Below, piece after piece: positions 10,781-21,120 of a stretch of DNA of 64,000 nt. The DNA comes from Cyathus striatus (Eukaryota > Basidiomycota > Agaricomycetes > Agaricales > Nidulariaceae), in assembly GCA_025738555.1 (NCBI GenBank), contig JAOVFP010000005.1, forward strand, positions 6,076,001 to 6,140,000, written 5' to 3'. Each line of letters opens with the position of its first letter. Position 1 is the first letter of the stretch. Below the pieces are notes generated by a model, which worked only from the letters and a program-made list of their open reading frames with translations, had not been told where the DNA came from and made no database searches. A program made the position numbers and the translations under genes.

Positions 10781-11525
10781 GTGCCAGGACTATCAACAGC
10801 TCACCATAACACCAACCCACACTACGAGACCTTCTTTCTCTTTGACGGCCTGACCGTTTTGTTCTCCACGTCTTGTAGCGACCTCCTCGAAGTAGTATCT
10901 CCCTACTTGCCCGGTAACATGAGAAAAGCCAACAAACGAACCGACCACGGACGCTCTATCTGCAACGACTCGTCCGGGTCCTGATGAGAAGACTTTGAAT
11001 GACCCAACTTCTTGACAAGCACTTTGTTCTTAAGGCGAAGCAGTCGTATCTATGAAGCGTTAGCATTGTCGCCTAGCGCACGAAAGTAACAGGATTACCG
11101 AACTGCTTGTCGTACTCGGCGTTTTCTTCCTTCAGCTGCTCGAGCTCGAGTTCCAGCCCTTCATACTTCTGCTTGAGCTGCCGATTCGTATCACCCTCCC
11201 TCATCCACCGTGCTACCGCTTCATGGCGTTCTTTCTCCTTTCACTTCCAGCCTTTTCGTTCTTTCGCCACTAATTGCTTTTGCTTATCGACTTCTCATCG
11301 AAGATGCACAATCTCATCGACGTTCGCGGCTAGATCCTCTTTCATTCGAACGTCTTCCTCTCGTAGGTGGAGTTTTCTTTCCTCAATTCATCGCGGTCAT
11401 TCAAGACGGTGGCGAGGCATTCTTCCAGGCTTTTCGCAGACTCAGGTAATCCTTCCTGCGTATCAACATGTTGAGAAATAAAGCGTAAAGAGGGACTATG
11501 AACGTACTCATCACCACTCCAGTGT
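10781..11525 (-). pseudogene. RING/coiled-coil gene fragment (copy B)
   Basis: The minus strand carries the C-terminal tail (GPGRVVADRASVVGSFVG, then RRGEQNGQAVKEKEGLVV) and the coiled-coil region, but the RING half is missing. The coding part ends at CTCCAGTGT (11517-11525), where full copies continue with CAATACTGCTCC. Copies D and E break at exactly the same base, so the three share one ancestral truncation. Convergent to CHAT-1. Confidence 0.7.
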
Positions 11526-12003
11526 ATGAGTGAGGAGGGAGAAAGTACCACCTCTTGAGAGTTTATATCTATGGTACCCCGCCGATCCTTTGAATTGTGT
11601 GGCCCGTGTACTGAATTGGGGTGGAGTCTCTTCGACAACGAGGGTATAATCGACCAATAGGACTAAGTGGATCATTATTGGTCCACTGGTTACACTGTTA
11701 GTGAGGAGCAACGTCGTATTATCCGCTCTTACAATCACGCACCGATCACTATCTGGTACCCTTGACTTGGAATACTGCAAGCACACGCTATACTCCAAGG
11801 CTCCTTACCGCACTCGAGGTTATAGCCTTCTGATTTGTGGCTTGTCTCTAATTCCCCCCTGGTCGGCCGTAACGTTGATCTGTTATCGGCCGATAGGCGA
11901 ACACAATGACCTACTCCTTCGGTGATATCATTCAAGAACCTCAGGCCACAGGGTCATGCCAAAATATACCACATCGGCCTACCACTGCTTATCGGCCAAC
12001 GAA
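11526..12003. repeat. 478-bp spacer repeat (unit 1 of 3) before the methyltransferases
   Basis: The same sequence is found at 37161-37637 in full and at 23245-23507 truncated. It contains two close copies of a TCGGCCGATA/ATCGGCCAAC-type motif near its right end and several short inverted stretches such as GGACCAATAATGATCC-like. The 95-codon minus-strand frame inside is preserved in all three copies, but they are too similar for that to be evidence of selection. It may carry the upstream control region of the methyltransferase that follows in two of the three cases. Confidence 0.6.
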
Positions 12004-12106
12004 GGCGAAAATGCAGCATCAAAGCGTATATATAGTCTGGCAACCTATACCATGAACATTCCAAAATCCGCCCTTGCCTTCAAAATACCAAGGATTCAAA
12101 GCAGCT

Positions 12107-13081
12107 ATGACGTCCAGCAACCCAAAGACTAAACCATCCGATTCATCTGGATGGTCTGCATCCACGTACAACGCAAACGCGTCCTTCGTATACTCTGCCG
12201 CCTTCACTTCTCCGGTTCTGGACCTTCTAGCAGCAACACCTGGAGAACGAATTCTGGACGTGGGCTGCGGTAGCGGCGAGTTGACTATCCAGCTCGCGAG
12301 GCTTGTCGAGCAGCAAGAAGGCGGGATAACCGTCGGCACAGATAATAGCGAAAGCATGGTATATCACATTCCGTCCTGCCCAAAACACGAAAACTGACGG
12401 GGTTTCTGATCCAAAAGAGCAGGAAAAACGGACTTAAACACGCCTTCGTATGCGACGCACATGCATTACAACTTCCAGAAGAAATCTCCCAAATAACCAC
12501 AACATTCGATGCGGTGTTCAGCAATGCAGCATTGCACTGGTGTAAACGTGACCCTCCGGCTGTCATTGCAGGAGTACGGCGCGTTCTAAAGACCGGAGGA
12601 AGGTTCGTTGGCGAGATGGGTGGTTTCATGAATTGCATAGGTGTGAGCGCGTTGCCTCCAAGAAGCCGCAGCCTAACGATTAACCAGGCGTGCGCTCAGC
12701 GCTTCAAGAATCTCTGACGCGCAGAGGTTATGATTTTAATGAACTGGATCCTTGGTATTTCCCATCAGCTGAAGACTACACAAAGGTCGGTCAGCGCTCA
12801 AGCTATCGACATGATAATACTAACTGGTAACATAGCTGCTCGTTGCTGAGGGATTTAACGTGGAACACGCAGCCTTAGTCCCACGCGTAACACCACTACC
12901 AACAGGCATCTACGGTTGGCTGCAAACGTTTGCAAGGGGATCCATCTTCCGAGATTTCAAGGAAGAGGCGCATGAGATCATGAGAGAAGTTGAGGATAAG
13001 TTGTGTATCGATTGTCAAGATTCCAACGGAAAGTGGGCGATGATGTATGTGAGACTACGATTTGTGGCAGTAAAGCAGTAG
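12107..13081 (+). CDS. SAM-dependent methyltransferase, trans-aconitate methyltransferase type (copy 1)
   Basis: Four exons can be read: 12107-12358, 12418-12640, 12688-12785 and 12836-13081, giving 272 residues, the usual size of this fungal family. Motif I is ILDVGCGSGELT at residues 49-60. The post-I region AVFSNAALHWC, motif GVRRVLKTGGRFVGEMGG and the C-terminal block LVAEGFNVE...GIYGWLQTFARG follow in order. Such enzymes are Rossmann-fold class I methyltransferases acting in the cytosol on small carboxylic acids; the substrate here is not known. The intron-1 acceptor used in copies 2 and 3 (CGAG before ATCCAAAAG) is TCTG here. The next AG, 9 bases on, keeps the frame and removes three residues. 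This is the only methyltransferase copy that reads through. Confidence 0.8.
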
Positions 13082-13189
13082 TAGATTCGAAGGGTAACAT
13101 ATATAAGTGATGGTAAAGTAAGATCCTATGTCCTGCACGATAAAGGGAGAAAGATAGACAAGTCAGATCCTAGAATACAAATTGTAAAT

Positions 13190-13684
13190 GACAGCAGGGA
13201 CTGCTAGGGCAAAGTAAAATCTGTACCTGAAATAGGACGCCAGGATGCGGGTGTTCGAAGGCAGCAGCTCTGTACCCTTTCTTTAGGTCTTCCGCTACTA
13301 AAGCTAAAAAGCAAAACCTACCGATATACCGTCCTCTGCGATAGTTGCGATCGGCACGCGAGATCCTTCGCGCTCCCGTTCCAGATGTTCGGAAGCATTC
13401 CTCTTTTCCATAAATCGCTACTACAATAGGAGTACAGATTTGGCAACACATCGTTCCGGGATAGATATCACTGGCGCTGAATCGGGTCCATGGGAGGAAA
13501 CCAGAAGTAGGATGACAATCACACTCGTCGCATTCGTATGCGATATACACGCATTACAGCTATCAGACAAGATTACCACCTAATCAAGGCTATAAGGCTG
13601 CATGAAATATATTAATAGTCTGACAAGCTACATCATGAACAGCTTAACGAACCGCTTCCTTTTTTAGGATCCCAAGCAGCTACG
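13190..13684 (+). pseudogene. Short methyltransferase relic and spacer
   Basis: Most of this stretch is non-coding. Around 13526-13575 it keeps a piece that translates like the methyltransferase segment FVCDAHALQLP (here FVCDIHALQLS), without the rest of the gene. The same relic is at 37960-38030 in the second tail B. It shows that the methyltransferase array was once longer. Confidence 0.45.
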
Positions 13685-14635
13685 ATGTCCAGCAACGCCA
13701 CGACGATCATTGAACCATTCGATTCGACTGGATGGTCCGCATCTACGTGCGACGCAAATGTGTCCTTCGTGTACTCCGCAGCCTTCACTGCTCCAGTTCT
13801 GGAACTTCCAGCTGCAGTTCCTAGAGAGCGTATCTTGGACGTAGGTTGCGGCGATGGCGAGCTGACGACCCAACTAGCAAAGCTCGTCGAGCAGCAAGAA
13901 GGCGGATAGCTGTCGGTATGGACAACAGCGAAAGCATGGTATGTCACATTCTACCCTATTCAGAACATAAAAACAGACGTGGTTCGAGATCCAAAAGAGC
14001 AAGGAGAACGGGCCCAGGCATGCCTTTGTATGCGATATACACACATTACAACTTCCAGGCGACATCTCCCAGATAACCATCACGTTTGACGTGATGTTTA
14101 GCAATGCCGCGTTGTACTGGTGTAAACGCGATCTTCCGGCTGTAATTGCAGGAGTACCATGCGTTCTGAAGGCTGGAGGAAGATTCGTTGGCGAGACGGG
14201 GGCTTCATGAACTGCATAGGTGTGTATCGCGTTGCCTTTAAGTACATAGAGGCCAACGACCTAACCAGGTCTACGCTCAGCGCTCCAAGAGTCTCTAAAG
14301 CGCAGAGGTTATGATTTCAAGGAGATGGATCCTTGGTATTTCCCATCGGCTGAAGACTATACAAAGGTCAATTCAGTGCTCAAACTATCGACGTGGCATA
14401 GCACTAACTGGCGACATAGTTGCTCGCTGCTGAAGGTTTCAAGGTACAGTATGCAGCCTTAGTTCCACGTGTAACGTCTCTGCGAACAGGGATCTACGAG
14501 TGGCTACAGATGTTGGCAAGAGGATCTGTCTTTCGAAATTTCAAGGAAGAAGAAGCGGATAAGATTTTGAGAGAAGTCGAGGACAAGCCACGTATCGATT
14601 GCCAGGGTTCCAATGGGCGATGGGCGATTGTGTAA
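13685..14635 (+). pseudogene. Methyltransferase copy 2, frameshifted
   Basis: The same exon order as copy 1 is visible: ATG at 13685, ILDVGCGDGELT, the intron with its CGAG acceptor near 13991, the central HW-like block near 14110, and the last exon to 14635. A base is missing at about 13905 (EGG then TAG, where copy 1 reads EGGITVG). Another is missing near 14200, where GGTGGTTTC has become GGGGCTTC. In the active region His of ALHWC is Tyr (TTGTACTGG). Copy 3 shares the first two lesions, so the gene was already dead before tail B was duplicated. Confidence 0.85.
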
Positions 14636-14829
14636 GTGAGGCTAAGATTTGTGGCAGTAAACCAGTAGTAGAACCGAAAGTATCGTAACGGTAAATGTCG
14701 ATCTGCGGCAGTAAAGTAAGCTGCTATCGCATGAGAAAGGAGAAACGATGGGTAAGTAAGATCCTGGAGTAAAAGAAAAGGGGTAAATGACGGCAGGCAC
14801 CGGTTAAGGTAAAGTAAATTCATACGCAA

Positions 14830-15290
14830 GACAGGACACCAGGAGGTGGCATTTGCGCTGATCCACAAGTGATCCTTTGGTTGCCATTGCGGGGGCACCT
14901 CGCATTCTAAAGAGCACAGGACAGTTCGTTGACGAAGGTCGTTTTATAGACTTATACGTATTAAGCGTCTTCTCGAGTACAAATCCAAGATGACAGCAGA
15001 GGTTGTCCGGGTATGCGCTCAGCGCCCCACGAACCTCTAAGGCGTGGAAGGTATAGGCTCCACCCACCGAAGACTATACAGATATGTCAGCTAAGCGCTC
15101 AAGATATCGACATGGTATAGCACTGACTGGTGACATGGCTTCTCATTCCTGATAGCTCCAAGGTAGGGAATGCAACCTAGATTTCACGCGTACATCTCTA
15201 CCAACAGTCATCCACGGCCGCCTCCCGTTTTCCGAAATATCAAGGAAGTTAGGTGAGAGGCCGCAAGCGCGAGACTAAGTAAGACCAGCT
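14830..15290 (+). pseudogene. Strongly decayed methyltransferase copy
   Basis: Recognisable only by alignment to the gene just upstream. The stretch around 14870-14960 corresponds to DPPAVIAGVRRVLKTGGRFV with substitutions, 15015-15090 to the exon ending in the tyrosine-rich PSAEDYTK block, and 15150-15250 to the last exon. There is no open frame. The same relic is at 39255-39710. Together these make at least seven methyltransferase traces in the window. Confidence 0.6.
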
Positions 15291-15727
15291 TCTCTTCAAG
15301 GATTCCAGTGGGAACTGAACCAGATGTATGCGAAATACGGCATGTGGTTGTAAAGCGCGTAGATGTCGAAATTTGAGTAGTTGAGTTCATATCTATGTTG
15401 GTGAACCTTTGACGTGGAACATTTATGGACTATTCCCAGTGAAAATATACGACTGCGTTGTGAAAGAGGGTTTGAACCAAGCGAGTACTTCGAGTTGGAC
15501 AACCTCTGTCACGGTCACAGGCACAAGTGTGACAGGTAACCATACAGTAAGCCGTGACAAGTATCTCTCTTACATCGGAACTCCGACAACTCCAATTTCA
15601 CTCTGCGTTTAATTTGCTCTGCGTGTATTTGAAAAATTACGAATGCAACTAACCAGACCATTTCACATCTTACCACTGAAACCCCTGGAAGACCCTAGAG
15701 GGAAGGATTTGAATTTCAGTCTTGGGA
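15291..15727. other. Spacer before AA14 copy 1
   Basis: I see no gene here. The sequence is collinear with 39711-40158, where it is followed by the promoter and first exons of AA14 copy 2. Here it joins directly to the fifth coding exon at about 15727. Confidence 0.55.
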
Positions 15728-17220
15728 TAACCGTGCTAAGACCACGCTGTCGTACAACGGCATCTACACGTCTGACTGGCCTGATGGTTCTACCTACCCC
15801 GAGGTCTACGTGCGTCCCCCTTCCCTTCTACTAGATTCACTCTCGTTTTGAATTCTAATCGGACAATTGTAGAACGTCCCATCATGCATTACATCACCCA
15901 ACAGTGAGTTAACCCTTTCCCAAATTCCACTATACACCATATTCACGTACACATTACCAGTGCACACGCAGAACCAGTCTATGGCAGCGGGAACTGCATT
16001 CGCCATCTCCTACGTTGTATGTTCTACACTTCTCTTGGAATCAGCGCCCGTGCTGATGTTGTTTCCAGTCTGACATTAAGCAAGTAACACCCGATAATCT
16101 TACAGTGTTCAGTGTTCGTTACCAGTATGTCTTTTTCTTTCCTTAATTCCGAGAACTAGAACTGAAAAATCCAAAGCACACCATGGAAACGCGTAACATC
16201 GTATTCCGTTCCGGCAGCAATGCCCGCATGCCCCGACGGAGGATGTATCTGTGCTGTATGTCCCCCTTCCCTCCCCCCCTCCCCCCATCCCACTAACCAC
16301 CTTAAACACAGTGGGGATGGGTCCCAAATGGATGCGGCCAACCAAACATGTACCACCAAGCCTTCAAATGCAAAGTAACAGGCGCAACATCCACAGCCCC
16401 CGTCGCATCCCCCAAACCTCCAGTATGGTGCGAAGATGACCCAAGTAAATGCGTTACTGGGGCCAAGCAGATGATTTATTGGAATCAGCAGGATGGGAAC
16501 AATATTGAAGTTGATGGGTACGATTTGAGTGGGAAGTTTAAGAGTCCGGTGTATAATTCCAAGTGTGGGTTTGCGGATGGTGCGCAGAATGATATTTTTG
16601 GGAGTGGGTCGAGTAGTAGGACTTCGAGCAGTGAATCCTCTGCCTCATCTGCCTCTGCCTCTGCTGCCTCTTCGTCAAGCAGTGGATCTTCGAGTAGTGG
16701 ATCGTCAAGTGGATCGTCTGGCAGCGATTCTTCCAACGCCTCAGGAAGCTCCAGTCCCAGCTCTGCCTCCCCTGCCTTTGTCTTCTCTTCCAGCTCCTCT
16801 TCCGCCTCCCCTAGCGCAGTAGTGGCAGCAGCGGCAAATGACCCTCCCAGCTCATCTACTACCTCTTCCCCCACTGGTTCATCCAGCTCCAACTCCAATG
16901 CCAATAATCTCAACCCTGGCTCTAGCTCTAGCTCCAGCCCCTCCTCCAGCCCCTCTGCATCGTCTCCTTCAACGTCCTCTACTTCAAGACCCTCTACTTC
17001 TTCCATCCCAACTTCGTCCACTTTATCTACCTCATCCGCCCCCTCCGTCCCAGCTACATCAAGCAAAAGCAACGCAGGGCAATGCAAGCATCAACACCGC
17101 CAGCGCCGTCGTCGGTCCCCGTGCCCGAGCCTGAACCTGCTCCCGTCCCCGCTCCTGCTCCAGAGCCAGTGGCAATTTCCCCCCCTCAGAACCTCGTATC
17201 TAGGATGAGGCAGTACCACA
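15728..17220 (+). pseudogene. AA14-type copper monooxygenase, copy 1, 5'-deleted
   Basis: The first readable coding sequence is NRAKTTLSYNG, the middle of exon 5 in copy 2. About 760 bases holding the promoter, signal peptide, N-terminal copper-binding His and exons 1-4 are missing. The remaining exons are open: PSCITSPN, HTQNQSMAAG, the RYHTPWKRV region, [22 protein letters not shown] and [14 protein letters not shown] long Ser-rich tail (about 16615-17060) follows. The tail then leaves the frame that would give PPQNL...RMRQYHRRA and stops at 17206-17208. The final exon therefore retains the Trp codon that is a stop in copy 2. Confidence 0.85.
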
Positions 17221-17767
17221 GGAGAGCAGCTTCTCACTCTTGGTAGATTCCTCCTCCCAGTTCGCAGCTCATTAATCGCGGCCAGACTGGGGTTGATCGT
17301 GCCGTGCATGTATTTATTGGGCATGGGGAGCTGGATTCTATTACCTCCTGCCTTTCCTCTAGGTTATCACGGCGCCACGCGCTTCTTGCTTATCATTTCT
17401 CTGCTGAATTCGTCATAGCTCGCATCTTGACGATGTCAGAGGCTGTGCCTCTGTATACCCCTCCCTCCCTTTTACCTTACCACCTCCCGTGGTATTTCCT
17501 AGATGCTTTATTATCCTAGATCCCGTTTTTCTCTTGACTTGAAGGTGTCTATCCGTGGATCGGATCGGGTTGTGCTGTATTGTACTTAACTAGGCTAGTT
17601 AGGATACTTACTGATACCTTTCTTGTTGTTGTGCATCTATTGGATAGGTGATGTAGTTAATGGTTGTTGGTTCTTTTTTGGTGTGATTTGTGAGGGTGCG
17701 TGTATATAAACTTGGTGGTATCCAGCGTCCATCCATTCGAATGAGAAATAGAAATAGATTCCTGAAG
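17221..17767. other. Intergenic stretch between AA14 copy 1 and the next gene
   Basis: Likely 3' flanks of two convergent genes. The sequence is pyrimidine-rich near 17461-17490 and collinear with 43028-43646. The right copy has extra bases near 43490-43590 (GAAGACTGAAGCTTGAAG onward) that are missing here. No coding sequence is seen. Confidence 0.5.
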
Positions 17768-18810
17768 TTACAATACATCACCTTCCCCTGCAATCCCACC
17801 CAAAAAATCCAGCGTCCGATGGAAAAGCTCATCAAAATCGCCAAGGAGGCCCCAGCGATCAAGAAGCGTCGCTATATCCTCCTCTTCCAGTCCTAGCACA
17901 CCATCTACCCCATTCGCACGTCTCCTACTCCGACTCATAGACACGCGCTCTTCTTCCAGCCACGCCTCCAGCACCTCTTCTCCACCTACTATAATACTGC
18001 GCAGACGCGCTATATCAGTCTGCGTAAGTGGTGTAGACTTGAATGTAATTATAACGTCCAGGACGAGGTCGACTCCGGTGCCTTCGTCTGGATCCCAGAT
18101 TTGACGTTGGAGAACTGCGAGCCAGGCTTGATCCAGGTCGTCTAGGAAGTCAATAAGTTCTGTGAGAGTTGAGCGGGGGTCTGCTTCTAAGGCTGCTGGT
18201 GTGTCCACGTTTGGCGTTGTTGAGTCCGGGGAAGTGTCCATTGCGTCTTCGGTATGGTCTTCTGGGGTAGTTGGGGGGCTGTGAGAAGGTATCCGTATAC
18301 TGCTCCTAGAACGTCGCCTGTTAGTCGGAGCATGTATGTTGTGCGGAGGCTTGTACTGGGATCAACGGAGGGAATTTGGAGGATGAAGGAGAAGAGGTGT
18401 CGGGCGGCTGAGAGGTATGCATGTAGCGTTTTAACTGAGGACGTTGGTTGTGTTCTAACATTTTATCACCGTACAGAATTGATAATCCCTGTACATAGAT
18501 TCTCTTCAGTCCCGTAAGAGAAAGAGATACCAAGCAGACGTACGTCATATTATCAAGAAATACCAGACAAAAGCGAGAATTAATACGACAATATAAAAAT
18601 ATACGTGAAAGCCATGAAAGATCATCTACTCGAAAGGAGTACAAACCGCTTCTTATATCCCCTCGTCAGTTCCAGGAACTTTTCGTCTAGGTACGTTGTA
18701 AGTCGACGTTCTTGCGCCGAGGTGAGGGGTCGTGTTCGGAGGGGTTTCTTGGGTGCGGAGCCATTGGTTTCGATAGGAGGTTCATGAGAACAAAGTATCT
18801 CTGGGGCCAT
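17768..18810 (-). CDS. Conserved fungal protein of unknown function, copy 1
   Basis: The start is the ATG at 18810-18808 (MAPEI...). Exon 1 runs to 18647 (ERRLTTYLDEKFLELTRGYK). A roughly 190-nt intron (18455-18646) leads to an exon reading SVKTLHAYLSAARHLFSFIL and RTTYMLRLTGDVLGAVYGY. The C-terminal part ELIDFLDDLDQAWLAVLQ...DRWGLLGDFDELFHRTLDF reaches the stop at 17768. The last two parts lie one base out of frame, and the same offset is present in the other two copies, so either a very small intron or an old frameshift lies near 18280. I recognise it as a conserved, mostly helical basidiomycete family without a known role. It is convergent with AA14. Confidence 0.55.
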
Positions 18811-19725
18811 TGTAAGTTTGAAGATAGATTTGTCGTCGTCGTCGTCGTTTTCGGTGTGGAGAAGCAGGTCTCTAAGCGAACTTTGTGCACACTGCATATT
18901 TCCCAGCACCTTCTACCCACACGTGATCCCACCTACAAAAACCTGACCCACTTTTTCACCTTTCTTCACCGTCGATGCAACAGTCGTGTTGCACTCTGTG
19001 GTTATCTTCCACGACCCTCGGAGTAACGGAGTGATGGGAGAACAAACTCGTGGTATCTATCCCGGTCTCAGCTGGGATGGATATTGCGTGTCTTGGAAGA
19101 GGGAGTCTTTGGATTCTTTGGTTGTGCGGAATTTTTTTTACTGACAGCCATTTTCTGAAGGGATGTACAATTTATGTGTTTTTATGAATGTATATTGTTT
19201 CGCGCTTTTTCTCGCTGAAGGAACAAAAAATTGAGATCCTATAGAACGGGAAAATCAGTCGTTGACGTCGGATGTTGAAATTCAACTTCACTAATACCGG
19301 GCAGGATATAGCTCAATGTTGACTGGCAGAAATCCCAAATGTCATCAGTACTAGCCAGGTCGCTGTTGCGGTCGCCATTTGAGCGAAAGAAACAGAGATG
19401 AGGAGTAGTATCTACAGGTCCAATATCATGAAGACGAAGATCAGAATACGTTAATTGGCCTCGTTCTGGGTTTGAGTCTAGGCAGTGATATTAGAGGGCA
19501 TCACCCATGGGAGGAAAGGATTTGCGTGGTCACAAGCAATATCAAGAACAGAGGTCTGTTGCAGAGAATGATCAGGTACAAAGACATGACAGAAATACAC
19601 TTCAAGGATGATACGTAGCGATACATCGAGTTCCAATTGTCCAAGGGTATAATATAAGCTGGGGGTATCTTCCACAGCCTTCCCTGGTCCATTAGTGAAT
19701 CAACCAACGCACCAGGAATATCAAC
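18811..19725. other. Upstream region of the unknown gene and spacer
   Basis: This holds the 5' region of the minus-strand gene, including a GTC-trinucleotide run at about 18833-18850 whose length differs between the three copies. A conserved stretch ending in a T-run (19130-19139) and ACTGACAGCCAT follows, then the RING-associated spacer from about 19400. A TATA-like motif is conserved in copies 2 and 3 (CATATAAAAACC at 21811 and 44807) but is CCTACAAAAACC here. No plus-strand gene is supported. Confidence 0.45.
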
Positions 19726-20911
19726 AGCTCACCATAACACCAACTCACACTACGAGACCTTCTTTCTCTTTGACGGCCTGACCGTTTTGTTCTCCACGCC
19801 TTGTAGCGACCTCCTCGAAGTAGTATTTTCCTACTTGCCCGGTAACACCAGAAAAGCCAATAAACGAACCGACAACGGAGGCTCTATCTGCAACGACTCG
19901 TCCGGGTCCTGATGAGACGGCTTTGAATGAGCCAACCTCTTGACAAGCACTTTGTTCTTAGGGCGAAGGAATCGTATCTATGAAGTGTTAGCATTGTCAC
20001 CTAGCGCACGAAAGCCACAGGATTACAGATCCGCTTGTCGCATTTGGCATTTCTTCCTTCAGCTTCTCGAGCTCCAGCCCTTCGTATTTCTGCTTTAGGT
20101 GCCGATGTGCACCACCCTCTCTCATCCACCGTGCTACCACTTCATCGCGTTCCTTCTCCTTTCGCTCCCAGCTTTCTCGTCCTTTCGCCGCTAATTGCTT
20201 TTACTTGTCGACTTCCCATCGAAGATGCACAATGTCATCGAATTTCGCGGCTAGATCCTCTTTCATTCGAACGTCTTCCTCTCGTAGTGTAGAGTTGTCT
20301 TTCTTCAATTCGTTGCGATCATTCAAGACGGGGGTGAGGCATTCTTCTAGGCTTTTCGCAGACTCAAGTAATCCTTCCTGCCCATCAACATGTTTAGAAT
20401 GAAAATGTAAAGAGGAACTGTGAACGTACTCATCATCACTCTAGTGTCAATACTGCTCCCCCTCGACCTTTGCACGACACCACGAATCTCTTCGACAACG
20501 CGCTTCAAACTAACGCCAGGTGTATCCTTGTCAATCTTCCCCAAATGCTTCGACACAGTTCCTGCCCTCTTCTCAGGTCCGTTCACTTCCTTGTCTAAGA
20601 AGAAATCCACGAAAAGTTAAATCGGTGTTCCCCCCAGTCGTTGACATGAGTAGCGGGTATCGCGAAGCGTCGCGTCTCGTTCCATGCAGTTTCTACACAT
20701 TCCATGTCCTTTATATATCTTCATGTAAGTAAACTGTGCATGTAATAGTTCCAGGTTGTATTGCGTACATACCGCAGGGAAAGAAGAGGAATGGGTTTGT
20801 TATCGTTTCGCGTGAGGAAGAGGTAATACTAGGAGAGAAGAAACTCAGGCATGCATGACATTCGACTTTGACCATACGGATTCAGCGCTCAGCATGATTA
20901 GCATAAGTCAT
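19726..20911 (-). pseudogene. RING/coiled-coil gene, full-length but broken (copy C)
   Basis: The minus strand carries the whole gene layout: RING half (20911 down to about 20590), a middle part GKIDKDTPGVSLKRVVEEI, coiled coil (about 20350-20030) and C-terminal tail. It keeps the GHGMCRNC motif. The codon block for the last zinc ligands reads RDTRYSC where copy G reads CDTCHSC, so two Cys are lost. A TAA follows at PI-stop, and an early TGA lies after NHAER. The middle part is in frame here although it is frameshifted in copies F and G. Confidence 0.75.
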
Positions 20912-20986
20912 ACGCAGCTCAAGCCTCAAGCTTAAAGCTTTGAAGCTTCAACGACAATCCAACGGCCGACTTGGGGGCAACTGATA

Positions 20987-21071
20987 GTGCTGCTGTAGTA
21001 AAGTGGCAATGAAGCAAAATTTTACGTTACTGTGAATCACTGCCACTTTACTGCACACAATGCAGTACTGT
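20987..21071. mobile_element. Hairpin MITE, degenerate copy
   Basis: It begins GTGCTGCTGTAGTAAAGTGG after TA (20985-20986), and its right half (CACTGCCACTTTACTGCA) pairs with the left. The right end is eroded. Better copies are at 47730-47811 and 56499-56584, in the same place relative to the RING gene. Confidence 0.6.
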
Positions 21072-21120
21072 GTAGTAGCTGTGACTGCACTGCAAGATTA
21101 TCAGAAGTCGCAGTGGGGAA

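Noticed and set aside
14494..14898. 134-codon minus-strand frame over methyltransferase copy 2
   Set aside because: Overlaps the real last exon on the plus strand and is not conserved at 38930-39340.
16485..17087. 200-codon acidic minus-strand frame (and its partner at 42275-42874)
   Set aside because: It is the complement of the Ser-rich AA14 tail; the Glu/Leu-rich composition follows from the repeated serine codons on the other strand.
16838..17134. Pro/Leu-rich plus-strand frames over the AA14 tail (also 42637-42993)
   Set aside because: Other-frame shadows of the same low-complexity DNA.
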